NCBI RefSeq assembly: GCF_949987535.1
Contig: NC_080067.1
Span: 2,294,001-2,358,000, forward strand
Direction: 5' to 3'
From: Balaenoptera acutorostrata
Lineage: Eukaryota > Chordata > Mammalia > Artiodactyla > Balaenopteridae
DNA length: 64,000 bases
The notes under the pieces: model-generated
What the model was told of the DNA's origin: nothing
The model's database searches: none
What the model saw: only the letters and a program-made list of their open reading frames with translations
Program-made: the position numbers and the translations under genes
Part shown: positions 35,816 through 47,377 of the stretch, in pieces
How the letters are laid out: each line of letters opens with the position of its first letter
Numbering within the stretch: the first letter of the stretch is position 1

Positions 35816-36139
35816 CAATATATAATGATTTCACCAAATTCTACATTGCCTTGTCTCTATGCTATAAAACCTAGCCATATACACTTGGGTTTTCTTAACA
35901 CTTTAATTTTCCTTCCCGTTTAAAAGCTTCACCCAATTTCAACTTGTATACCACACAAAAAATAATATGGCTCTTTTCTTACATTACTTCATCCAGAGCC
36001 ATCTTTATTTCTCTCTTGGCTTGTCATTTCCCACTTTCCTACTCATTTTCTTCATTTCCTTGTGTAAGGAGTGTGGGATGGCATCTCTCCTTGAAATGAG
36101 CACAGATGCCCCCGTACTTCCGTTTTTTTCCTTTTTCCC

Positions 36140-36252
36140 ACCACTGAACGCCGGGCGGCACGCGGGATCCTAGTTCCCCGACCAGGGATGGAGCCCGCGC
36201 CCCCTGCAGTGGAAACGCAGAGTTGTAACCACTGGGCCGCCAGGGAAGCCCC
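36140..36252 (-). mobile_element. Short CHR-type SINE
   Basis: Read on the minus strand it begins gggggcttccctggcggccc and contains the B-box region 'ccctggtcggggaactagga'. Confidence 0.88.
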
Positions 36253-36674
36253 CGAACCCTGCTTTAAAGTCGGTTATTTCCGTCGACTCCCACGTCCCCT
36301 AACATAGGACGGCACGTGTTTGGGAGACGGAAAATGTCACCATGACTCCTGGGAGTAAACGCCGATGGTACCACCACGCTGCAACCCGTCTGTACTGGTC
36401 GGCCTGAATGACCTGCTCTGTCTCATCTCAATCCATCTTCCAATGAGCCAAGGGTAGATGTACCACCCGGCTGGCAGAGCGCTTACAAGAATCGTGAGGC
36501 TCTTTTCGGGGTGGAAAGAAGCACAAAGGATTCTAAGAGTGCTTTGTAACTATTTCACGTTAATAGTATTAATAAAGGATAATGGCTATAGCTGAGATGT
36601 CTTCCTGAAGCCTAGTTCAGCACTTAATTTTTTTAGGTCATCTGTATGACCAGAGGCTATTAGGTGGTTCTTAA

Positions 36675-36848
36675 ACGGTGCTGTTTAAATTAGTTAAAAT
36701 TCCATACAATTAAAAACTTAGTTGCTCAGTCATATTGGCCACATTTCAAGTGCTTGAAAGCCACATGCGGCTAGTGGCTATCATGTCAACAGGACAGCAC
36801 AGATATAGAACATTTTCATCATTGCAGAAAGTTCTATTGGACCAGGGT
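36675..36848 (+). mobile_element. hAT-type MER element, second copy of the 10105 family
   Basis: Shares 'tggccacatttcaagtgctt' and 'tgcagaaagttctattggac' with the copy at 10105. Confidence 0.65.
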
Positions 36849-36882
36849 TCTTAAAAGGTGAGCTGAGTGATCAGAGAGGCAA

Positions 36883-37135
36883 TGTAGCCTGGTGGGTGGG
36901 GTCGTGGAGTCTGGACATGGACTGAGCTTCAACTCCAGCTTCACCTCTTACCAGCTGTGTGACCCTGGTCCTGTGTTACTTAACCCCTACCCGCTTCAAT
37001 TCCCTCACCTGTAAAATGCAGATATTAATGGTTCCTACCTTAAAGGATTGTGGTAAAGATCGAACGAGGTAATACAAGTAAAAAGCACTTAGAGCACTGC
37101 CTGAGATATAATACGTACTTTAAAAAGTGTTAGTG
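36883..37135 (+). mobile_element. MIR SINE
   Basis: 'taccagctgtgtgaccctgg', 'tcacctgtaaaatgcagata' and 'aagcacttagagcactgcct' are in full MIR order. Confidence 0.88.
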
Positions 37136-37600
37136 GAATGTCTGTAAGGAGAAAGTGACATCAGGAACACAGAGCTCCAACACTACACAACTACCTCTGG
37201 TACAAGGTACAGAGACACTTCTGTCAGGGCAGTAATTTTCAACCAGGATGTACAGTTCAGGCTGTGAGGTCCAGGCATATGCAATTAGGGCAAGTTCCCC
37301 AGGAGATTTTGCTATAGGTGCCTGGTTTAAGTTCCACAGTGCTGAAGCACTAGTACATATATTATATTTTAAAAAAGGATGGTGTCTTTTATTTTACAAA
37401 GCAGACACTGAGTCAGAATGGCAATGAAATATTTGACAAGTCCCACCCTGACGCTCCTTGTGGAAGGCAGAAAGTAGCTCACATGGCATGCTGATTTCTG
37501 CGAAGTGGTATTTAGCCTCAGGAACGTAAGGCCAATTATGGATAATTAAATGGCAAGGATATTGCACAAAATGGAAGACTGGCATGATTTATCTATCTTC
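37136..37600. other. Unassigned DNA
   Basis: A possible MER20-like remnant at 37225-37345 ('gcatatgcaattagggcaag', 'tataggtgcctggtttaagt'); otherwise nothing recognised. Confidence 0.3.
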
Positions 37601-37604
37601 TCTT

Positions 37605-37790
37605 CCCATCCATTCATCCATGCATCCGTCTATCCATCCTCTCCACCTACTCACTCTTCTACCTCACCCATCCACCCACCTGTCCGTTACCCATCTACCA
37701 ATCCATCTACCCTTCTAGTTATACACCCACCACGTGGTCCATCTACCCATCTACTTACCCATCTACCCATCATCCACCCAGGATCCAACT
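37605..37790. repeat. Imperfect (ATCC)n / (CATCCA)n low-copy minisatellite
   Basis: About 185 bp of degenerate tetranucleotide units (atccattcatccatgcatcc ... catctacccatcatccaccc). Confidence 0.9.
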
Positions 37791-37994
37791 ACCGGAGGTG
37801 ATGAAGGGAGTGTGGCTTTTTGGCAGCAATATCTAGAGTAGGGAGAGGGATACAAGTAAAGCTTCTCAGATTGTACATGCGTCTTTTCTCTAGAATCCTT
37901 GAAAAGGATTTCTCGGTGAAGTGTGCTGGGAGAAATAAGGTCAAAGGCACTGGCCACTGCTGATTTCCATTAAACAGGTCTGGCAAATCAGGTC

Positions 37995-38234
37995 ATGGGT
38001 GGGGAGCCCTCAGACCTGACACTGATCGCTGAGAACATCGCAGGATTTGAGATGCTGATGAAGCCAAGTTTGATTAGCAACACAATAGTTTCTGACTCAA
38101 AGGCCCCAAAGGAATTTCCATCTGATTCTACACAGAAAGGGAATGTAAAACAGAGCAAACACATCGGAGAGGCCATTGGCCAGGGACTGGAGTTTAAATT
38201 CATCCTGGTGTCTGATGGAGAAAAAGGCAAATAA
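37995..38234 (+). other. Open frame of 79 codons, no known match
   Basis: ATG to TAA with balanced amino-acid use (starts MGGEPSDLTLIAENIAGFEM), not derived from a repeat I recognise. No splice sites or flanking exon are evident, and it could be chance or a decayed retrocopy. No function is proposed. Confidence 0.2.
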
Positions 38235-38489
38235 AAAGCTCAATGCAATTGGGTGGGAATCGAGGGTAAGATACAGCCACCTAGAAATCTCCGAGAAATT
38301 TCTGCTGGAGAAACAATAAGTATATATGTACATTATACACACACACAATATGAAAAAACAAATATTTTTTATGAAAACACCATTTTTTCTCTCCTTTCAA
38401 ACTATAGGGTATAAAGCCACCCCCTCAACCAAGGGCTTTGAAAACTTCTGTGTGAGAGGCTATATGGTGGCGTCCAAAATTAGTTTTTT

Positions 38490-38804
38490 TTTAATTCAAA
38501 TCACATTTATTTTAAATTTATTTATTTATTTATTTATGGCTGTGTTGGGTCTTCGTTTTTTTTTTGTGCAAGGGCTTTCTCCAGTTGTGGCAAGCGGGGG
38601 CCACTCCTCATCGCGATGCGCGGGCCTCTCACTATCGCGGCCTCTCTTGCTGCGGAGCACAGGCTCCAGACGCGCAGGCTCAGCAGTTGTGGCTCACGGG
38701 CCTAGTCGCTCCACGGCATGTGGGATCCTCCCAGACCAGGGCTCGAACCCGCGTCCCCTGCATTGGCAGGCAGACTCTCAACCACTGCACCACCAGGGAA
38801 GCCC
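38490..38804 (-). mobile_element. Long CHR-type SINE
   Basis: Minus-strand read begins ggggcttccctggtggtgca. Target duplication CCAAAATTAGTTTT at 38474-38487 and 38805-38818. Confidence 0.93.
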
Positions 38805-39289
38805 CAAAATTAGTTTTTGACATTTTTATCATTGTGTGATTTTGGTTTTGAGTTAGAGGTGCTTCAAAAGAAATTAGCTGGGATTTTTCAGAAGGCAAGA
38901 GTTCCAAAATTTAACAGATAAGCATGGGAATGCAAAAAGGGAAAGAATAGACAGAAATAATATGAACTATCTCCCCTCTCTGTTTAAGCAAAATACAATA
39001 ATAAAATGTAAGATCACTGCGGTGATTCCCAAAGCATGGCAATTCTAGGGCTTCACGCCGGAGGCTACGTAGTGAAAATTTCTAGGATTGGGGTAATCAG
39101 GGACTTTGCACACTAAAGTGTCAGACCCTCTGATCGGATGGGACATTCTATTTGGTAAACACCAAGTCACAGGCCTTTAGAGGATTAGGTGTTAAGTTTC
39201 TAGGAGTGCAAATGGTAAAGCTCTGAGCCTGGAGTGAGGTTTGGGCTCTGTATGTAGCTGCTGTATGGCTTTGGTAATCTCACACTCCT

Positions 39290-39870
39290 TTTTTAAAAAG
39301 TTTTTAATTAGAAAAATTTTTAATTCAAGTATAGTTGCTTTACAATGTTGTATTTGTGTGTGTGTGTGTGTGTGTGTTTATTTATTTATTTCGCTGCACT
39401 AAATAATAGCTGCAGTCTTAGTTGCGGCATGTGGGATCTTCGTTGCCGTGTGCGAGATCTTCGCTGCAGCATGTGGAGTCTTTTAGTTGTGGCATGCAGG
39501 CTCTTAGTTGTGACATGCGGGATCTAGTTCCCTGACCAGGGATCGAACCTGGGCCCCTTGCATTGGGAGCTCGGAGTCTTAACCACTGGACCACCAGCGA
39601 AGTACCTACAATGTTGTGTTAATTTCTGCTGTACAGCAAAATTATTCAGTTATACATATAGATACATTCTTTCTTTAAATATTCTTTTCCATATGGTTTA
39701 TTATAGGATATTGAATATAGTTCCCTGTGCTATACAGTAGGACCTTGTTCTTTATCCATTCTCTATATAATAGTTTGCATTTGCTAATCCCAAACTCCCA
39801 CTCCACCCCCTCCCCCAGCCCCCTCCCCCTTGGGAACCACAAGTCTATTCTCTATGTCTGTCACACTCCT
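39290..39870 (-). mobile_element. L1 3' UTR, split by a SINE
   Basis: The complement of the L1 3' UTR: 'agttgctttacaatgttgta' at 39336, then after the SINE 'ttctgctgtacagcaaaatt', 'agttccctgtgctatacagt' and 'tgggaaccacaagtctattc'. Confidence 0.88.
39352..39605 (-). mobile_element. CHR-type SINE inside the minus-strand L1, next to a (TG)n run
   Basis: Read on the minus strand, its 5' end is at 39605 (diverged 'cttcgctggtggtccagtgg') and its tail is the TTTA/TG run at 39353-39390. TACAATGTTGT flanks it at 39341-39351 and 39606-39616. Confidence 0.88.
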
Positions 39871-40165
39871 TCTGAGCCTTACTTCACATAAATGAAGTAA
39901 GTCTTCACATAAATGAAGATAATATCTACTTCCAATCATAGTGTTTACTTCAAGGGAAGATAATGTTGAAAAATTAAATGAAATAATGTATGAGAAAGAT
40001 TTTTCTAAATCTCTAAAGTATTATGTAATGTTAGGCATTACTATTTATATATTAGGTAAAAATAGACAGAATTTTTTCACCTCCTTGTATAAATTCTGTG
40101 GCGAACTGCTAACTCCAGCCTCCCTCTTAGTTCACAGTTCCCTTTAAAAATCCACATTAATAGAT
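39871..40165. other. Unassigned DNA with a short duplication
   Basis: The phrase 'cttcacataaatgaag' is repeated in tandem at about 39881-39919. No gene seen. Confidence 0.4.
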
Positions 40166-40169
40166 TTTT

Positions 40170-40560
40170 AGCTGAGCACATGGCTCCCCAGATAGAGAGG
40201 GTGTTTCCCAGCCTCCTGTGCAGCCAGGTGTGGCTACGTGATCATGCTCTCATCAGCAAAACGTGCTGTGTGCAAGTTCCATGTCACGTCCCGAAAAAGT
40301 ACTCTCCCACCTGCCACTGTCTATCTTCTCCCTTTCCTGCCAGCTAAAATGCCGTGGGACCCAGCCCAGGCCGTAGGGAAGAGGGCAGCCGCCCAGGGAT
40401 GGCAAAGCCTTGAGATGGAGGGACCCTGAATCCCTGGATGTCCACATGGAGCACAGCTACCCAGCCAGCCTGGACCACTTATCTCTAGACAATCACACGA
40501 GGGAAATTAACTTCTATCTTATTTATGCCATCATAGTTCGGGTCTCCTTTGAAATAAAGT
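40170..40560 (+). mobile_element. Probable old LTR (ERVL-type)
   Basis: The end 'ttaacttctatcttatttat' with 'gttcgggtctcctttg' and the body 'ccaggtgtggctacgtgatc' look like an old mammalian LTR. Family not assigned. Confidence 0.4.
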
Positions 40561-41217
40561 TTAGTCTATATTCTAATTACTCAAATCTCCTTTGACATGT
40601 TTAAAACTATAAATAAGAGAAATGATTATCTTGGTATCCCTCCTGTGAGGTCTCCCTTACGTTAAAGATCTGCTTTTCTTTTCTACTTGGACCAGGGTCT
40701 GCTCTCCTTTCTTGCCGAGGACAGGCCAGTGGCAGGGGACACAGAGGACGTCCACGTCCACCCATGTTGCAGCTTCAGTCTTTCACTTGTTTTTCTGTGT
40801 GGCAAAGACACAATACGACAAAGCTCTGCAGAAACCCTTACTTCTAACTTTGAAAATCACCGGCCACTTCCTGGGAAAGTCTTCCATTCAGGCTTAGGCG
40901 GGCTCTAGCCACGGGGGCTGCACCCACATCCCTCAAAGCCCTATAACTGTCATGTAGGTAACGTAATTGATGGCATATCTGGAGGGGTGAGGGCAGGCTA
41001 GTGTGACAAAACTGAATTAGGAGACCAGAGAGCTAACTTCCCACTAACAGCTTGTGAGAACTTGTCTGGTCTAATGGGTAACACAAGGAGGCAGTCTGAC
41101 TCACAGTGGCAAATACACGGCTGAGGTGCCCCACGTGAGCCCACGACAGAATGACTAATGAGTCCCTCTGAGAGGTGCAGGTAAGACTGCCCAACACCAC
41201 ACTAGCCCAGATGCTGG
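40561..41217. other. Unassigned DNA
   Basis: No recognisable feature. Confidence 0.3.
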
Positions 41218-41425
41218 CAGACTTCAGGGGCCAAATCCAGCCCACCAGTAACATAAAGTGTATTGGAGCACAGCACACTCACGTTTGTTTACATATTACT
41301 GTGGCTGCTTTCAGCCAATGACAGAGCTGAGTGACTGCAACAGAAACGGTATGTCCCACAAAGCTGAAAGTATTTATGATCTGGACCTTGATAGAAAAGA
41401 CTTACTGACTTCTGCTGTAGGCATT
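41218..41425 (-). mobile_element. hAT-type MER element, reverse copy of the 5365 family
   Basis: 'ggggccaaatccagcccacc', 'attactgtggctgctttcag' and 'acagagctgagtgactgcaa' are the complement of the family seen at 5365. Confidence 0.75.
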
Positions 41426-41769
41426 CACCACCAATTCATTTGAATTGACTTTGAAGATGAAATCTACCAGCAATCCTGGAACCGGCTAATAGCGAGGGTT
41501 TCTTCAAGATCTAAAATTCTCAATTCAAATACCCCCAGGACCCTCTGCAGCTATTTTTTAAGCATGCCAAATACACTACTTCAGCATCTTTGAGTTTATT
41601 TTTGCTCTGCCTGGATACACTTTGCTTGGATATCAACAAGACTTATTCTATCCCTTTCTTCAGATCTTCATGAATATATTGCCTTAACTGAGGCACTAAT
41701 GATCCTATTTAAAATAGGGCTCTAGGTCATCCCCATCACTGTCTGTTCCTTGACACTAAATTTTAAAAT

Positions 41770-41945
41770 TTATGGACGTTATTACTACCTGGCATACATT
41801 TATTCTTTATTGTATGTCTACTATAATAGAAAGTAATCTCCTTGAGGGCAGCCACTCTATCCAGTTCACTGTAATGACCCCAGTAATAAGAACAGTACAT
41901 GACACATAGTAATCCTTCAATAAATATTTGCTGAATGAATGAAAA
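41770..41945 (+). mobile_element. L2 3' end
   Basis: 'ccttgagggcagccactcta', 'catgacacatagtaatcctt' and 'caataaatatttgctgaatg' follow the L2 3' consensus. Confidence 0.75.
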
Positions 41946-42079
41946 AAAGGACTTCTTGGAAGATACTGCCGTGTACAACTTGGTAGAAATTTAAAAGAGG
42001 CAGAAACTATGATCTACTGTCACAAGGCAATTTGAATGGCCTCACTGTAAGTAAAATAAAATTAGGACTAATTATTAAA

Positions 42080-42384
42080 AGAATCAAAACTACAACGAGA
42101 TATCACTTCACACCAGTCAGAATGGCCATCATCAAAAAATCTACAAACAATAAATTCTGGAGAGGGTATGGAGAAAAGGAAACCCTCCTACACTGTTGGT
42201 GGGAATGTAAATTGATACAGCCACTATAGAGTACAGTATGGAGGTTCCTTAAAAAACTAAAAATAGAACTACCATATGAGCCAGCAATCCCACTCCTGGG
42301 CATATATCCAGAGAAAAACACGGTTTGAAAGGATACATGCACCCCAGTGTTCATTGCAGCACTGTTTACAATAGCCAAGACATG
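42080..42384 (+). mobile_element. L1 ORF2 3' fragment, cut off at 42384
   Basis: Covers the ORF2 cysteine-rich region through 'acaatagccaagacatgg', where it abuts an L1 endonuclease segment in the same orientation. The 3' UTR that would follow is missing here; a matching 3' UTR piece appears at 45950-46165. Confidence 0.88.
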
Positions 42385-45300
42385 GCAGAATACACTTTCT
42401 TCGCAAGTGCTCACATGATGCAGCTCCACAGCTGGGCCGCTGAGTTTGTACACACGGCCACCTCTATGGGCACCGCCATCTTGCCTTCTCCACCGACCCA
42501 GACTCTTGCCTTCTCCACCAACCCAGGATAGATCATATCTTGGGTTACAAATCAAACCTTGGTAAATTTAAGAAAATTGAAATTGTATCAAGTATCTTTT
42601 CAGACCACTACGCTAAACAATACACTACTAAATAACCAAGAGATCACTGAAGAAATCAAAGAGGAAAAAAAAAAATACGTAGAAACAAATGACAATGAAA
42701 ACACGATGACCCAAAGCCTATGGGATGCGGCAAAAGCAGTTCTAAGAGGGAAGTTTATGGCAATACAATCCTACCTCAAGAAAAATCTAAAATAAACAAC
42801 CTAACCTTACACTTAAAGGGAAAGAGCAACAAAAAAACCCCCAAAGTTAGCAGAAGGAATGAAATCATAAAGATGAGATCATAAATAAATGAAAAAGAAA
42901 TGAAGGAAACATTTGCAAAGATTAATAAAACTAAAAGCTGGTTCTTTGAGAAGGTAAACAAAATTGATAAACCATTAGCCAGACTCATCAAGAAAAAAAG
43001 GGAGAAGACTCAGATCAACAGAATCATAAATGAAAAAGGAGAAGTAACAACTGACACTGCAGAAATACAAAGGATCATGAGTGATTACTACAAGCAACTA
43101 TATGCTAATAAAATGGACAACCTGAAAGAAATGGACAAATTCTTAGAAAAGCACAACCTTCAAAGACTGAGCCAGGAAGAAACAGAAAATATAAACAGAC
43201 CAATCACAAGCACTGAAGTTGAAACTGTGATTAAAAATCTTCCAACAAACAAAAGCCCAGGACCACAAGCTTCACAGGCGAATTCTATCAAACATTTAGA
43301 AAAGAACTAACACCTATCCTTCTCAAACTCTTCCAAAATATAGCAGAGGGAGGAACACTCCCAAACTCATTCAACAAGGCCACCATCACCCTGATACCAA
43401 AACCAGACAAAGATGTCACAAAAACAGAAAACTACAGACCAATATCACTGATGAACATAGATGCAAAAATCCTCAACAAAATACTAGCAAACAGAATCCA
43501 ACAGCACATTAAAAGGATCATACACCATGATCAAGTGGGGTCTATCCGAGGAATGCAAGGATTCTTCAATAAATGATAAATGAAAACCAATCAATGTGAA
43601 ACACCATATTAACAAACTGAAGGATAAAAACCACATGATATTCTCAATAGATGCAGAAAAATTTTCAAGAAAATTCAACACCCATTTATGATAAAAACTC
43701 TCCAGGAAGTAGGCATAGAGGGAACGTACCTCAACATAATAAAGGCCATATATGACAAACCCACAGCCAACATCGTTCTCAATGGTGAAAACTGAAACCA
43801 TTTCCTCTAAGATCAGGAACAAGCAAGGGTGCCCACTCTCACCACTATTATTCAACATAGTTTTGGAAGTTTTAGTGACAGCAATTAGAGAAAAAAAGAA
43901 ATAAAAGAATCCAAATCAGAAAAGAATAAGTAAAACTGTCACTGTTTGCAGATGACATGATATCATACCTAGAGAATCCTAAAGATGCAACCAGAAAACT
44001 ACTAGAGCTAATCAATGAATTTGGTAGAGTAGCAGGATACAAAATTAACGCACAGAAATCTCTTGCATTCCTATACACTAATGATGAACAATCTGAAAGA
44101 GAAATTAAGGAAACACTCCCATTTACCACTGCAACAAAAAGAATAAAATACCTAGAAATAAACCTACCTAAGGAGACTAAAGACCTGTATGCAGACATAT
44201 AAGACACTGATGAAAGAAATTAAAGATGATACAAACAGAGGAAGAGATATACCATGTTCTTGGATTGGAAGAATCAACATTGGGAAAATGACTATACTAC
44301 CCATTTGTATGGAAACACAAAAGACCCCGAATAGCCAAAGCAATGTCGAGAAAGAAAAACGGAGCTGGAGGAATCAGGCTCCTGGACTTCAGAGTATACT
44401 ACAAAGCTACAGTAATCAACACAGTATGGTATTGGCACAAAAACAGAAATATAGATCAATGGAACAGGATAGAAAGCCCAGAGATAAACCCACGCACATA
44501 TGGTCAAATTATCTTTGATAAAGGAGGCAAGAATATACAATGGAGAAAAGACAGCCTCTTCAATAAGTGGTGCTGGGAAAACTGGACAGCTACATGTAAA
44601 AGAATGAAATTAGAACACTCCCTAACACCATACACAAAAATAAACTCAAAATGGATTAAAGACCTAAATGTAAGGCCAGACACTATCAAACACTTAGAGG
44701 AAAACGTAGGCAGAACACTCTATGACATACATCACAGCAAGATCCTTTTTGACCCAGCTCCTAGAGAAATGGAAATAAAAACAAAAATAAACAAATGGGA
44801 CCTAATGAAACTTCAAAGCTTTTGCACAGCAAAGGAAACCATAAACAAGACCAAAAGACAACCCTCAGAATGGGAGAAAATATTTGCAAACGAAGCAACT
44901 GACAAAGGATTAATCTCCAAAATATACAAGCAGCTCATGCAGCTCAATACCAAAAAAACAAATGCAATCCAAAAATGGGCAAAAGACCTAAACAGACATT
45001 TCTCCAAAGAAGATATACAGATTGCCAACAAACACATGAAAGAATGCTCAACATCACTAATCATTAGATAAATGCAAATCAAAACTACATTGAGGTATCA
45101 CCTCACACCGGTCAGAATGGCCATCATCAAAAAAATCTACAAACAATAATGCTGGAGAGGGTGTGGAGAAAAGGGAACCCTCTTGCACTGTTGGTGGGAA
45201 TGTAAATTGATATAGTCACTATGGAGAACAGTATGGAGGTTCCTTTAAAAGCTAAAAATAGAACTACCATATGACCCAGCAATCCCACTACTGGGCATAT

Positions 45301-45949
45301 ACCCTGAGAAAACTATAATTCAAAAAGAGTCATGTACCACAGTGTTCATTGCAGCTCTATTTACAATAGCCAGGACATGGAAGCAACCTAAGTGTCCAAC
45401 GACAGATGAATGGATAAAGAAGATGTGGCACATATATACAATGGAATATTACTCAGCCATAAAAAGAAACGAAGTTGAGTCATTTGTAGTGAGGTGGATG
45501 GACCTAGAGACTGTCATACAGAGTGAAGTAAGTCAGAAAGAGAAAAACAAATACCATATGCTAACACATATATATGGAATCTAAAAAAAAAAGGTTCTGA
45601 AGAACCTAGGGGCAGGACAGGAATAAAGACGCAGACGTAGAGAATGGACTTGAGGACATGGGGTGGGGGAGGGGTAAGCTGGTATGAAGTTAGAGAGTGG
45701 CATGGACATATATACACTACCAAATGTAAAATAGATAGCTAGTGGGAAGCAGCTGCATAGCACAGGGAGATCAGCTTGGTGCTCTGTGACCACCTAGATG
45801 GGTGGGATAGGGCGGGTGGGAGGGAGACGCAAGAGGGAGGAGATATGGGGATATATGTATATGTATAGCTGATTCACTTTGTTATACAGCAGAAACTAAC
45901 ACACCATTGTAAAGCAATTACACTCCAATAAAGATGTTAAAAATAAAAT
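42385..45949 (+). mobile_element. L1 copy with internal deletions and a 108-bp foreign segment
   Basis: Starts in the ORF2 endonuclease ('agaatacactttcttcgcaa') and reaches the 3' UTR and 'ctccaataaagatgttaaaa'. A ~108-bp non-L1 segment lies at about 42415-42522. About 60 bp are missing after 'gaccactacgct' (42611), and about 85 bp are missing near 44303 ('ctacccatttgtatgg'). Unlike the full-length copy it retains the SDH (42599-42607) and FADD (43945-43956) motifs. Confidence 0.9.
42559..45585 (+). pseudogene. L1 ORF2 remnant, multiply frameshifted
   Basis: Pieces of ORF2 in several frames: part of the endonuclease and linker (42559-42795), 42900-43310 (N-terminal RT region), 43957-44202 (RT after FADD), 44343-45071 and 45342-45584 (C-terminal). 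It shares with the full-length copy a 1-nt loss in the SPGPDGF motif (here 'ccaggaccacaagcttcaca' at 43258). Non-functional. Confidence 0.9.
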
Positions 45950-46165
45950 AAAATAGATAACCAACAAGGAACTACTGTACAGTACAGGGAACTCTGCTCA
46001 GTATTCTGTAATAACCTAAATGGGAAAAGAATTTGAAAAAGAATAGATACATGTATATGTATAACTTAATCACTTTGCTGTACACCTGAAACTAACACAA
46101 CATTGTTATTCAACTGCGGTCCAATGTAAAATGAAAATTAAAAAATAAAATAAAAACATCATTTT
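45950..46165 (+). mobile_element. L1 3' UTR end of a different, older copy
   Basis: 'aaaatagataaccaacaagg', 'ttgctgtacacctgaaacta' and a degraded final 'ggtccaatgtaaaatg'. Possibly the tail of the element truncated at 42384. Confidence 0.82.
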
Positions 46166-46189
46166 AAAAGTGAAATCTATGGCATTAGC

Positions 46190-47377
46190 CTTGTGCTTTT
46201 AATTTACTGATAAAACGTTGAACCTATACGCAGACCAGGAGAAAGGACAGTCTCTCCAAAATACAGCACTGGAACAATTAGATATCCACTGCAAAAAGCA
46301 AACAAAAAACAATGATCCACAGCTCACAGCATATACAAAACAACTCAACATGGGCCTAAATGTAAAACATAATGCTATAAACTTTTAGGTGAATAACATA
46401 GGGGATCTTGTGACCTTGGGTTGTGCATGGGTTTCTTTTAGATGTGACACCAAAGTATGACACATAAAAATATGAACTGATAATTTAGATTTCATCACAA
46501 TTAATAACTTCTTTCCTTTGAAAAACTCTGCTAAAAGAAAATGAATACGTATCCAGAATACCTAAAGAAATTTCAAAATTCAATAATAACAAAGCAAGCA
46601 CCTCATCCTCACCCCTAGTGGGTAAGTTATTTGAACAGAAATGTCACCAAAGACAAAATATCTTGGCAAACAAACACATGAAAAGATGCACAACATCACT
46701 AGTTATTAGGGAAGTGCAAATTAAAACCACAATGAGCTACCATGACACACCTACAAAAACCTCTAAAATTAAAAAAAAAAACCCCAAACCTGCCAAACCA
46801 AATGTTGCTGTGGCCGTGGAGAAACTGGAACTCTCATACGCTACTGCTAGAAGTGCAACACCGTACAACCACTTTGAAAAGAGTTTGGAAATTTCTTGAA
46901 AAGTTAAACATGTACCTTTCAAATCATCTAGCCACTCTACTCCTAGGTATTTACTCATTTAATTTAAGAGACGTTAAAGCGTATTTTTACTCAGTAACAT
47001 GAATGTTCATAGCAGCTTTATTTGTAACAGCCAAAGATTGAAAATAATCCAACTCTTCACCAACGGGTGAATTGATGAACTCTGGTGTATCCATACAGTG
47101 GAAAGCTCTTGGCAATGAAAAGGAATGAACTACCGATACATGACATGACATAAATGAACGTCATAATAAGTATGCTGAGTGAAAGAAGACAGACGCAAAC
47201 TGGTATTTAATGTATGGTTCCATTTATGTAAGGATATTCTAGGAAACGCAAACTGATATACAGTAGAGGAAGCAGATCCCTGGTTGCCCAAAGACAAGGT
47301 CTGGAGGAATAGGGAGGGGCAAGAGGACAAGAGTAGAAAAGCACATGGAGAAATACTTCTGGGGGTGCTGGTAGGTA
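46190..47377 (+). mobile_element. Old L1M element, first part
   Basis: Diverged ORF2 C-terminal and 3' UTR sequence ('caaacaaacacatgaaaaga', 'catagcagctttatttgtaa', 'gttgcccaaagacaaggtct'). Interrupted by a reverse L1 at about 47378 and resumed at about 48567. Confidence 0.8.

Noticed and set aside
37605..37790. CRISPR-like regular repeats
   Set aside because: Degenerate tetranucleotide units without spacers in a mammalian genome; a simple minisatellite.
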